DNA of 64,000 nucleotides, from the NCBI GenBank assembly GCA_963843365.1, contig CAWJKG010000006.1:62001-126000 (forward strand). Direction: 5' to 3'. A program made the translations under genes and the position numbers. This DNA comes from Bog-473 sp963843365 (lineage in GTDB: Bacteria; Actinomycetota; Acidimicrobiia; Acidimicrobiales; RAAP-2). The notes under the pieces are model-generated. The model was not told where the DNA came from, did no database searches, and saw nothing but the letters and a program-made list of their open reading frames with translations. Positions 8,572-17,444 of this stretch are shown in pieces (positions within the stretch are counted from its first letter, which is position 1; every line of letters begins with the position of its first letter).

Positions 8572-11189
8572 GCCGTCAGGAGCCGCTGCGCCTCGGCCAG
8601 CGCCGCCTCGATCTGCGAGGGGTCCTTTCCTCCAGCCACCGCCACCTCGGGCGACCCGCCGCCACCGCCGCCGACCATCTTGCCGAGTGTGCGCACCAAC
8701 TGGGTGGCATCGGGCGTGCCCCCGGTGGCGGCCACAATGGCAGCCTTGGAGCCGTCGGGCGATCCTCCCAGCACGACGGCGCGCACCCCGTCGTGGCGCA
8801 ACACCGCCTGGGCGAGGGTGCGCAGATCGTCCGGCTCCATCTTGTCGCGGCGAGCCACCACGATCCCGCTGTCCGCCGCGGCCGCCTCGGCCAACGCCGT
8901 CGCCTCCGCCTCGTTCGACTGCTGGCGCACGCGCGCCAACTCCTTCTCGGCCTCGCGCAGGCGCTCGGCCAGGCGGGCGATGGCCGCCGGCACCTCGTCG
9001 GGCTCGGTACGGAGCTGCTCGGCGGCCGCCTGCAGGAGGCGTTCCCGCTCCAGGCCACGCTGCAACGAGACGAAGCCGGTCACGGCGAAGATGCGACGGG
9101 TGTTCGACCCGATGGAACCCTCCGACAGGAGCGTGATGGTCCCGATCTGGCCCAGCGAGTCCACATGCGTGCCGCCGCAGAATTCCAGCGAGGTGGAGCC
9201 GGCCCGAACCACCCGCACGGAGGACCCGTACTTGTCACCGAAGAAGGCGATGGCGCCCATGTCTTCGGCCTCCTCGCGCGAGGTCTCCGTGGTCTCCACA
9301 TCGATGCCGGTCAAGACCGCGCGGTTGGCCCGCGCGAACACCTCGTCGAGCTCCTCGGTGGTGGGCGCGGCATGGTGGGAGAAGTCGAAACGCAGGTACT
9401 CGGGCGAGACGAGGGAGCCCTGCTGGCGCACGTGGTCGCCCAACACCGTCCGGAGCGCCGCGTGCAACAGGTGCGTGGCGGTGTGATTGCGCCGGATGGC
9501 CTCGCGGCGTTCGCCGTCGATGGTCGCCAGCGCGTCCTGTCCCGCTCGCACCTCGCCGGTCACCCGCGCCCGGTGCACGACCAGCCCCGGCACCGCCAGG
9601 ACCGTGTCCCGCACGTCGGCGATGCCGGACTCGGTGACGATGGTGCCGGTGTCCCCCACCTGCCCGCCGCTCTCGGCGTAGAAGGGCGTGCGGTCCAAGA
9701 AGATCTCGACCAGCCGCTCGCCCTCAGCTTCGCCGCCGCCCGCGCTGTCGCCGGCCGCCGCGTCGGCTGCCGCGTCGGCCGCGGGTTCGAGCACCGCGAT
9801 GACCCGCGCCGGCACCTCGTAATTCTCCTGGCCCCGGCCGACGAACACCGTGGGCCCCTCGGCTTCGAGCAGCGCCCGATAGGCCGCCTCGTCACCGGCC
9901 CGGGTGGATTTCGCGGCGGCGCGGGCACGCTCACGCTGCGCGGCCATGGCGGCATCGAAGCCGCTGCGGTCCACCTCCACGCCCGCGTCACGCGCCAACT
10001 CCTCGGTCAACTCGACCGGGAAACCGTGGGTGTCGTGCAGGGTGAAGGCCACGTCGCCCTCCAGCACCTTCGTCCCGGTGGCGAACGCCTCTTCCAACCG
10101 GCTCAACCCGGCCCGCAGCGTGCGGTCGAATCCGGCCTCCTCCCGCGCCACCACGTTCACGACGAGGTCCTGCTGCGCCCGCAGGGCCGGATAGGCCTCC
10201 CCGAGCACCTCGGTAGCCGCCTGCACGAGCGCCGGCGTGATCGGCTTCTCCACTCCGGCCCGACGCGCCGCCAGGACGGCGCGGCGCACGACGCGCCGCA
10301 ACACGTACCCCCGGCCCTCGTTCGCCGGCAAGACGCCGTCGGCCACGAGCATGGAGAAGGCGCGCCCGTGATCGGCCAGGACGCGCAGCGCCACGTCCAT
10401 GGCCGGATCGGTTCCGTAGGCGGTGCCGAGGATGGACGCCGCCGTGTCGATGAGCGGCACGAACAGGTCGGTGTCGAACAGCGAATCGACACCCTGGAGG
10501 ATGGGCAGGTTGCGCTCCAGGCCGGCACCCGTATCGATGTTCTTGCGCGGCAGGTCGGTGAGGACGCCGGATGCGTCACGCTCGAACTGCATGAAGACGA
10601 GGTTCCAGATCTCGACGAAGCGGTCGCTGCCGCCGTGCTTGGGACCGCCGTCGTGGCCGAAGGTGGCGCCCTTGTCGAAGAAGATCTCGGAGTCCGGGCC
10701 GCAGGGTCCGGTCTCGCCCATGGCCCAGAAGTTGTCCTCGTCGCCCATGCGCTGGACCCGTTCGGGGCGGAGGCCGACCTTGTCGATCCAGATCTGCTCG
10801 GCCTCGTCGTCGTCGTCGTGGACGGTGATCCAGAGGCGGTCGCCGTCGTGGCCCAGGACCTCGGTCAGCAGCTCCCAGGCGAGGGGGATGGCGTCGGCCT
10901 TGAAGTAGTCCCCGAAGCTGAAGTTGCCGAGCATCTCGAAGAAGGTGCAGTGGTAGGTGTCGGTGCCGATGATCTCGATGTCCGGCGTCCGGAAGCACTT
11001 CTGAATGGACGTGGCCCGGGGCCAGGGCGCCGGCTCGTCACCCACGAAGTAGGGCTTGAACGGCACCATGCCCGCGATGGTGAACAGCACGGAGGGATCG
11101 TGCGGGATGAGGCTGGCCGAGGGGACGATGGTGTGGCCCCTGTCCGCAAAGAAGCGCGTAAAGGCCGCCCGCAGTCCGTTGGCGTCCAT
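8568..11189 (-). CDS. alaS: Alanyl-tRNA synthetase
   Basis: The protein is 873 residues, full length for bacterial AlaRS. The catalytic core starts near the N-terminus with HTIVPSASLIPHDPSVLFT, then MVPFKPYF and IQKCFRTPDIEIIGTDTYHC. The editing domain has the zinc ligands in HTATHLLHAAL and EFCGGTHVDSLGQIG (about residue 670). A coiled-coil region (AERLREAEKELARVRQQ) precedes the C-Ala domain, which ends with a Gly-rich segment and DPSQIEAALAEA. It charges tRNA-Ala and clears mischarged Ser/Gly. The ATG is only 20 nt from a T-tract that follows a GC-rich hairpin, so its expression may involve read-through or attenuation. It heads the alaS-ruvX-mltG-aroE run. Confidence 0.97.
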   Translation of the reverse strand: MDANGLRAAFTRFFADRGHTIVPSASLIPHDPSVLFTIAGMVPFKPYFVGDEPAPWPRATSIQKCFRTPDIEIIGTDTYHCTFFEMLGNFSFGDYFKADAIPLAWELLTEVLGHDGDRLWITVHDDDDEAEQIWIDKVGLRPERVQRMGDEDNFWAMGETGPCGPDSEIFFDKGATFGHDGGPKHGGSDRFVEIWNLVFMQFERDASGVLTDLPRKNIDTGAGLERNLPILQGVDSLFDTDLFVPLIDTAASILGTAYGTDPAMDVALRVLADHGRAFSMLVADGVLPANEGRGYVLRRVVRRAVLAARRAGVEKPITPALVQAATEVLGEAYPALRAQQDLVVNVVAREEAGFDRTLRAGLSRLEEAFATGTKVLEGDVAFTLHDTHGFPVELTEELARDAGVEVDRSGFDAAMAAQRERARAAAKSTRAGDEAAYRALLEAEGPTVFVGRGQENYEVPARVIAVLEPAADAAADAAAGDSAGGGEAEGERLVEIFLDRTPFYAESGGQVGDTGTIVTESGIADVRDTVLAVPGLVVHRARVTGEVRAGQDALATIDGERREAIRRNHTATHLLHAALRTVLGDHVRQQGSLVSPEYLRFDFSHHAAPTTEELDEVFARANRAVLTGIDVETTETSREEAEDMGAIAFFGDKYGSSVRVVRAGSTSLEFCGGTHVDSLGQIGTITLLSEGSIGSNTRRIFAVTGFVSLQRGLERERLLQAAAEQLRTEPDEVPAAIARLAERLREAEKELARVRQQSNEAEATALAEAAAADSGIVVARRDKMEPDDLRTLAQAVLRHDGVRAVVLGGSPDGSKAAIVAATGGTPDATQLVRTLGKMVGGGGGGSPEVAVAGGKDPSQIEAALAEAQRLLTA

Positions 11190-11209
11190 CTCTGCAGCTT
11201 ACCGGGGGC

Positions 11210-11241
11210 AAAAACGGATCCGGGGCCGGGCCCGGGGTCCG
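11210..11241 (-). terminator. Intrinsic-type terminator between the S53 protease gene and alaS
   Basis: On the minus strand the hairpin 11241-11215 (arms CGGACCCCGGG and CCCCGGATCCG, about 11 pairs with two mismatches) is followed at once by TTTTT (11214-11210). It lies 37 bp past the S53 gene stop and 20 nt before the alaS ATG, so it may end the protease transcript, attenuate alaS, or both. Confidence 0.6.
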
Positions 11242-11277
11242 AAATGGGCCGGCAGCGGGCGTCGTCGGCCGGGTCCG

Positions 11278-14200
11278 TCAGGACGACGCCATGCCCACGA
11301 TCGGCTTGTTGAGCTGCATGCCGCCGGTGGACCCGTAGAAGAGGGTGTCGCCGTAGGTGAAGATGCCGCCGTCGGAGGCCACCAGCCAGTAACCGTTGCC
11401 GTCGGGCGACGTCGCCATGCCCACCACCGGCTTGTTGAGGTGGAGGGAGCCGGCCGAGCCGTAGAAATCGGCCGTGCCGTAGGTGAAGATGCCGCCGTCG
11501 GCCGCCACCAGCCAGTAGCCGTTCCCGCCCGGGCCGGCCGCCATGCCGACCACCGGCGAATTGAGGTGGATGGATCCGGTCGAGCCGAAGAACTGCGCGT
11601 CCCCGTAGGAGAAGATGCCGCCGTCGGAGGCCACCAGCCAGTAGCCGTTGCCGTCGGGCGTGGCCGCCATGCCCACGATCGGCTTGTTGAGCCGGATGCC
11701 GCCGGTGGATCCGAAGAACTGCGCGTCCCCGAAGCTGAAGATGCCGCCGTCGGAGGCCACCAGCCAGTAGCCGTTGCCGTCGGGTGTGGCGGCAATGCCC
11801 ACGATCGGTTTGTTGAGGTGATGCCCGCCCATGGAACCGAAGAAGCCTGCGTCGCCGTAGTTGAAGATGCCTCCGTCGGAGGCCACCAGCCAGTAGCCGT
11901 TGGAGCTCGGCGTGTCCGCCATCCCGACGACGGGCGCGTTGAGGGGCGTGCCGCCCGCGCTGCCGTAGAACCCGGCGTTGCCGAAGTCGAACACGCCACC
12001 GTCGGAGGCGACGAAGCGGTAGCCGTCGCCGCAATTGAGGTCACCGCCGAAGGCGTAGCGGTCGGCCGATGACTGCGCCGAGACGCCCTGCGGGTTCGTC
12101 ACGGTGACGTTGACGCATTCGGGACCCGGCGCCGCCGGCGGGACGACGGTCACGGTGGTGGCCGTCTGCGCCACAATGCGCCCACCGCCCACCGAGCCCG
12201 AAGTTGACCGCCGTGGCGTTGCCCAGGCCACCGCCGGAGATGGTGATGGCCCCGCCACCGCGGACCGGCCCGGTGTTCGGGCTGACGCCGGACACCGACG
12301 GGCACCCGTCACCACCCTGGAGGGCGAGGGCCAGGTTCTGGTCGACCGGTGTACCGAGCCCGGTGGCCGCGTCGAAGCCGGGGGCGGCGGCGAACTGGCC
12401 CAGGTTGGTGTTGGTGAAGTCGTTGTTGCCCAGCGTGACGTCGGTGAACGTGTTGGCATTGCGCCTGTCGCGCTGCATAGAGGGCGGGACCGACGCGGCC
12501 CAGCTGGCTGTAACAACCCTGGTTGGTGTCGACGAAGAGCCCGGCGTTGGTCGGTGCGGCGACGCTGGTGCCGCCGAAGGATGTCCAGTGGCCTTCCCAG
12601 TAGGCGGCCACCGAACCGGCCGAGGGATCCGCTGGATACGACAGGTCCGGTACGGCCCGGCAGGTCGTGAGCTGGCACGGGGTGGTGTCGGGCCCCGTGG
12701 CGGCCGGCTGCCCGGGATTGGCGGGCCATTCGAGGGAGTAGCCGCCGCCCGTGGCGCCCAAGGCCCCGTTGCCGGCGCAGATCGGCAGCGAGTCCTGGCA
12801 GTCGTTCCAGACGGTCTGGTCCGACGCCGATCCACCGCTCAGGGCCGTCCCGCCCGCGCTGACGACGTCGGGCTGTGACCCCGGGTCGTCGACGGCGAGC
12901 GTCTTCGAGCCGTTGGTCGGGAAGCAGTCCTCCGAGCCGGCGTCGCCGGACGCGGCGATGACGGTCTGTCCCTGGGCGGCCAGGCGCTGGAAGATGCCGT
13001 TCTCGGTCTGGCGGTCGGCGGCGGGCATGTCCGCCTCGCACACGCCCCAGCTGGTCGTCACCACCTGCGAGCTGTCGTCGCTGGCGATCTGGTTGAAGAG
13101 ATCGAAGGCCTGGGCGTCGTCTCCGTTGGGCGCCTCGTAGACGACGAGCGAGGCGGAGGGGGCGTTGACGGCTGCCAGCTCCGTATCGAGCGCGGCCTCG
13201 CCGCTGCCCTGACCCGAGCCGGCGCCGCCGTCGACCTGCACGTTGCGGATCGGGTTCGACAGCCCGTAACAGGCCTGGAAGGCGGCCACGTCGCTGGCGG
13301 CGTAGGACTCGAACTCTACGACGGCGATGGACTGACCGATCCCGGTCCGGCCCTGGCCGAACAGCTGGTCGAGGCCGAAGATGGAGGCCAACTGGGTGGA
13401 GGTGTAGGTACCGTTCGCAGCGACGGCCTGGGCGGCTCCGCAGGCCTGCGGGTTGCCGGTGTGTGCCACGGCGGCGGGGTTCTGGGCGGCGGCGGCGGGG
13501 CCGCCGCTGCTGCCGAGGCCGCCGCTGCCGCCGGTGCTGCCGCCGGCCGGCACCGACTCCGGCGCCTCCGTGGTGCCAGACGATCCCGCAGCCGCACCGG
13601 AACCCGCACCCGGCGAGGCGGACGTGCCGGTCGGGCCCGGCTTGAGCATGGAATGCTCCCGGAACAGGCCGTCGAGCCCGACTACGCCGGTCACCACGCC
13701 CTCCAGCGAGGCCGGGATCTGCGGCGAGGCGGTGTTGACCACGACCCGCGTCGACTCTCCCGGCGGCTGCACGGACTCGAGCGGCGTGCCGAGCGCAGAC
13801 GAGACCACCGACGCCGTGCCGCTGACGGGCAGCAACGAGCTTCCGGGTTCGGGCGTCCCGACCACCAGGCCTTCGGCGCGCAGGGCCGACGAGACCTGTG
13901 CCACCTCGGCCGCGCTCGGTCCGAACTGCGCTGCATATTGCGCCGCCGTCAGGTAGTGCCGGTAGTCGGGTGAGCCGGGAGTGGACACCGCGTCAACGGT
14001 CTGGGCCAGACCGGCCGCGTTCTGCCCCGCCAGGACGACGTCGAGGTCGAGTCCCTGGCCTCCCGAGGGCGAGCCGAATTGGTCGGCCCCCGCCGGAATG
14101 TGGGGTGCCGCTTGCGACAGGGCCACCCGCCCGGCCTGTCCGGCCTGTGCGACGGACCCGCCGGGTCCGGGTCCGGCGGCAGCAACAGCGGCGGTGACGC

Positions 14201-14306
14201 CGGACGGGGCGAACAGAGCGAAGGCCGAGGGCAGCACGGCCAGCGCACCGGCCACGGCGAGCACCGTCACGCCGCGGGCCGAGCCCGCGTGCCGTATCCG
14301 GTTCAC
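11278..14306 (-). CDS. Secreted S53 (sedolisin/kumamolisin) protease with TIG domain and six 42-aa repeats; two frame breaks
   Basis: After bridging two one-base breaks this is a secreted protein of about 1,009 residues. Order: signal peptide; pro-kumamolisin domain (about 60-215; YRHYLTAAQYAAQFGP); Gly/Ser/Pro linker; S53 peptidase domain with Glu/Asp in SGEAALDTELA (about 370), oxyanion Asp in ASGDAGSEDC and nucleophile Ser in SFGGTSVAAP (about 580); TIG domain (GVSPNTGPVRGGG to VTVTNPQGVSA); six 42-residue repeats around GYWLVASDGGIF. S53 enzymes are usually acid-active. Breaks: about 12440-12475, and the CCC run at 12197-12199. With one base removed at each, S53, TIG and repeats join in frame. 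The GTG start lies 3 bp past the rarA stop. The repeats may form a propeller-like or wall-associated structure; their function is unknown. Confidence 0.85.
11281..12045 (-). repeat. Six tandem 126-bp (42-residue) coding repeats
   Basis: Units start about every 126 bp. Consensus features: GYWLVASDGGIF, then YGDAxFFGSxGG, then LNKPIVGMAATPDGN. The first copy is divergent (GYRFVASDGGVFDFG) and the last is truncated at VGMASS. Copies differ at scattered positions, so the array is an old, selected structure and not a recent expansion. Confidence 0.9.
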
Positions 14307-14309
14307 GAA

Positions 14310-15623
14310 TCAGCCTCCCTGTTCGCCGCCCTCCGCGTCGCGGTCGCGCGGCGTGGGCTCGTAGTACACCCGACCCTCGAGCGCGTCAGGACGATACTGC
14401 TGGGGGACCACCCCGGAGGGGTCGTCATGGGGGTAGACGTAGCCGTCGCCGTGGCCGAGTGTGGCGGCGCCTTTGTAGTGCGCGTCCCGCAGGTGGGCCG
14501 GGACCTCCTGGGCCACGCTGGAACGCACGTCGGCCTGGGCCCGTCCGAGCGCAACGACCACCGCGTTCGACTTGGGGGCGCGGGCCAGGTAGATCACGGC
14601 CTCGGCCAGGTTCAGCGCCGCCTCGGGCAGCCCGACGTACTCGACGGCCCGGGCCGCCGCCTCCGCCACCAGCAGCGCGTTGGGATCGGCCAGCCCGATG
14701 TCCTCACTGGCCAGGATCACCATGCGGCGGGCCAGGAAACGGGGGTCCTCACCGGCCTCGATCATGCGGGCCATCCAGTAGAGGCCGGCGTCGGGGTCCG
14801 AGCCCCGCACGCTCTTGATGAGGGCACTGATCTGGTCGTAGTGCTCGTCGGCGCCCTGGTGGAAGAGGCGGCCGTCGCGGGCCCGGGCCATGTCGTCCAT
14901 CGTGAGCCGGACCCGGGACCCGCCGGACCCGCCGGACCCGCCCGACCCGCCCGACCCCGCAGCGCCCCGGACCAACGCCACCGCCGTCTCCACCGTCGTG
15001 AGCGCGGCGCGGGCGTCGCCCTCACAGGCGGCCACCACCGCGTCGACCGCGTCGTCGTCGGCGTCGGCCTCCTCCAACTCGAGTCCGCGCCGGATCAGCG
15101 TGCGCAGGTTGTCCGGCGACAAGGCGTGCAGCCGCCACAGTGAGGCCCGGCTCAACAGGGGCGGATTCACCTCGAAGAAAGGGTTCTCCGTGGTGGCGCC
15201 GATGAGCACGACCAGCCCGTCCTCGACCGCGGGTAGGAGCACGTCCTGCTGGGACTTGCTGAAGCGGTGCACCTCGTCGATGAAGAGCATGGTGCCCTGG
15301 CTCTGCTCGCCCAGCCGGCGCTGCGCCTCGGCCAGCGCCTCGCGCACGTCCTTCACGCCGGCGGCGGTCGCCGACAACGTGGTCAGGTGCTTGGCCGTCG
15401 TGGCGGCGAGCAGGCGGGCCAGCGTGGTCTTGCCCGTGCCGGCGGGCCCCCACAGGATCGACGAGCCGATGCGGTCGGTTTCCGCGAGCGTGCGCAGTGG
15501 TGCGCCGGGGCCGACGAGATGCTCCTGGCCCACCATCTCGTCGAGGGTGCGCGGCCGGAGCCGGGCCGCCAGGGGCGCCTGGCGCTGGAGGCGGCGGTCG
15601 GCGGCGTCGGCGAAGAGGCTCAG
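14310..15623 (-). CDS. rarA: Replication-associated recombination protein A (MgsA), CTG start
   Basis: The AAA+ ATPase is 437 residues. RarA acts at stalled replication forks with SSB. The start of the protein reads SLFADAADRRLQ, matching the usual N-terminus, then RPRTLDEMVGQEHLVG, Walker A WGPAGTGKTTLARL, Walker B GTMLFIDEVHRFSKSQQD, sensor region LIGATTENPFFEVN and, in the C-terminal half, MARMIEAGEDPRFLARRM and ASEDIGLADP. No ATG, GTG or TTG lies near the family N-terminus in this frame. CTG at 15623 does, and overlaps the aspS stop as CTGA, so CTG is the chosen start. A Gly-Ser repeat linker (GSGGSGGSGGSGG, 14927-14967) sits before the C-terminal domain, where most homologues have a short loop. 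Confidence 0.9.
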   Translation of the reverse strand: MSLFADAADRRLQRQAPLAARLRPRTLDEMVGQEHLVGPGAPLRTLAETDRIGSSILWGPAGTGKTTLARLLAATTAKHLTTLSATAAGVKDVREALAEAQRRLGEQSQGTMLFIDEVHRFSKSQQDVLLPAVEDGLVVLIGATTENPFFEVNPPLLSRASLWRLHALSPDNLRTLIRRGLELEEADADDDAVDAVVAACEGDARAALTTVETAVALVRGAAGSGGSGGSGGSGGSRVRLTMDDMARARDGRLFHQGADEHYDQISALIKSVRGSDPDAGLYWMARMIEAGEDPRFLARRMVILASEDIGLADPNALLVAEAAARAVEYVGLPEAALNLAEAVIYLARAPKSNAVVVALGRAQADVRSSVAQEVPAHLRDAHYKGAATLGHGDGYVYPHDDPSGVVPQQYRPDALEGRVYYEPTPRDRDAEGGEQGG

Positions 15624-17404
15624 GGCGGCGGTCCTGCGCTCGGCGGGCTCGGCGGCACCACGACCCGGATGCCCAGCTCGGCCAGGCTGGCCGCCGGCAG
15701 CGCCGTGGGCGCACCGGTGAGGAGGTCCGCGCCGGACTGGGTCTTCGGGTAGGCGATGACCTCCCTGATGTTCTCCTCCCCGGCCAAGATCGCCACCAGC
15801 CGGTCGACCCCGACGGCGAACCCCGCGTGCGGCGGCGCCCCGTAGCGGAAGGCGCCCAGCAGGAAGCCGAAGCGCTCCTCGGCTTCCGCGGCGCTGATGC
15901 CGAGCGCGGCGAACACCTGCTCCTGCGTGGCCCGATCGTGGATACGGACGCTGCCCGACCCGAGCTCCCAGCCGTTGAGCACGAGGTCGTAGGCCTGCGA
16001 GCGCACGGCGAAGGGATCGGTCGCCAGCAGCGGCAGGTCCTCGGGGTAGGGCATGGTGAACGGATGGTGGGCCGGCTGCGGGTTGCCGTCGGCGCCGGTG
16101 CCGTCGAACATCGGGAAGTCGACGACCCACACGTAGCGGTGCGGGCCCTGGCCGACCGGCGGGGCGGCGATCGCCACGCGCAGCGCACCCAGCACCTCGC
16201 AGGCCGTGGCGTAGGTGTCCGAGACGGCCAGGATGAGGTCCCCTGGATCCGCCTTCGTCTGGCGCAGGACGCTCTCTGTCTCCTGCTCCGAGATGTGCTT
16301 GGCGAGGGGCCCGTCCAGTGCGGGGCCGTTCTCCACGACGCGGAACCAGGCCAGGCCGGCGGCACCGTGCTTCTTGGCCAGCTCGGTGACCTCGTCGAGT
16401 CGCTTGCGCGGCCACGTGGCGGCGTCGGGGACCACGATCGCCTTCACCGTGGGCGAGGAGAAGGCTTTGACCTCGGTGTCCGTGAAGGCCTCGGAGAGGT
16501 CGACGAGCTCGAGCCCGAAGCGCAGGTCGGGCTTGTCGGTGCCGTAGCGGTCCCTGGACTCGGCCCATGTCATGCGCTCGATCGGCGGCGGGCGCTCCCC
16601 CGTCGCCGCCTCGGCCGCGTCGAGCACAGCGGCGGAGACGTAGGCCATGACGTCGTCCTGGGAGGCGAAGGAGCACTCCATATCGAGCTGCATGAACTCG
16701 AACTGGCGGTCGGCCCGGAGATCCTCGTCGCGCAGGCAGCGGGCGATCTGGAAGTAGCGGTCGAAGCCGCCCACCATGAGGAGCTGCTTGGCCAGCTGCG
16801 GGCTCTGGGGCAGCGCGTAGAACTCGCCGTGGTGCAGCCGGGACGGGACGGAGAACTCCCGGGACCCTTCGGGCGTCGGCGCCCAGAGCAGCGGCGTCTC
16901 GATCTCGGCGAAGCCCTGGCGGTCCATGGCTGCTCTGAGGGCGGCGTTGACCCGGGCCCGGAGCCGCAGGTTGCGCTGCATGCGCGGTCGCCGGAGATCG
17001 ACGTAGCGGTGCTTGAGACGGACGGGCTCGTCGGACTCGTCACGGTCGTCGACGGAGAACGGGGGCGGCTCGGCCTCGTTGAGGACCTCGACGGTGCAGT
17101 CCCCGATCTCGACCTCGCCCGTGCCGATGCCGGGGTTCACGGTGCCCTCGGGACGGGCCCGCACGGTGCCGGTGACGGCGACGACCCACTCGGAGCGCAC
17201 GTCGGTGGCGTGGTCGATGACGCACTGGATGATCCCCGAGTGGTCGCGCAGGTCCACGAAGGCAAGGTGCTCGCCGTGCTCCCGGCGGCGGGCCACCCAG
17301 CCGCACACGGTGACGGTCCGCCCGACATCGGCGGTGCGCAGCACGCCACAGAGGTGGGTGCGCAGGGCGGTGGGCTGGTTCTCTATGGGCGGTTCGGTCG
17401 TCAT
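15620..17404 (-). CDS. aspS: Aspartyl-tRNA synthetase
   Basis: The protein is 594 residues, the bacterial AspRS length. The N-terminal OB-fold anticodon-binding domain (VTVCGWVARRREHG, FVDLRDHSGIIQCV) is followed by the class II core: FEIETPLL-like FAEIETPLLWAPTPEGSREF (motif 1 region), YALPQSPQLAKQLLMVGGFD, RCLRDEDLRADRQFEFMQLD (motif 2) and a C-terminal GVDRLVAILAGEENIREVIA (motif 3). The bacterial GAD insertion lies between. The ATG at 17404 follows the hisS stop by 40 bp. I infer that in a lineage without AsnRS this enzyme may also charge tRNA-Asn, but no gatCAB is in the window. Confidence 0.96.
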   Translation of the reverse strand: MTTEPPIENQPTALRTHLCGVLRTADVGRTVTVCGWVARRREHGEHLAFVDLRDHSGIIQCVIDHATDVRSEWVVAVTGTVRARPEGTVNPGIGTGEVEIGDCTVEVLNEAEPPPFSVDDRDESDEPVRLKHRYVDLRRPRMQRNLRLRARVNAALRAAMDRQGFAEIETPLLWAPTPEGSREFSVPSRLHHGEFYALPQSPQLAKQLLMVGGFDRYFQIARCLRDEDLRADRQFEFMQLDMECSFASQDDVMAYVSAAVLDAAEAATGERPPPIERMTWAESRDRYGTDKPDLRFGLELVDLSEAFTDTEVKAFSSPTVKAIVVPDAATWPRKRLDEVTELAKKHGAAGLAWFRVVENGPALDGPLAKHISEQETESVLRQTKADPGDLILAVSDTYATACEVLGALRVAIAAPPVGQGPHRYVWVVDFPMFDGTGADGNPQPAHHPFTMPYPEDLPLLATDPFAVRSQAYDLVLNGWELGSGSVRIHDRATQEQVFAALGISAAEAEERFGFLLGAFRYGAPPHAGFAVGVDRLVAILAGEENIREVIAYPKTQSGADLLTGAPTALPAASLAELGIRVVVPPSPPSAGPPP

Positions 17405-17444
17405 GGTGTCGTTGTCGGGGTCCGGGTCGGATGGATCAGCACGG

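Noticed and set aside
8793..11312. Very long open frame on the plus strand opposite alaS
   Set aside because: It mirrors alaS codon positions in high-GC DNA and has no family features; alaS is certain. Similar long frames opposite aspS, secF, pnp and infB were rejected for the same reason.
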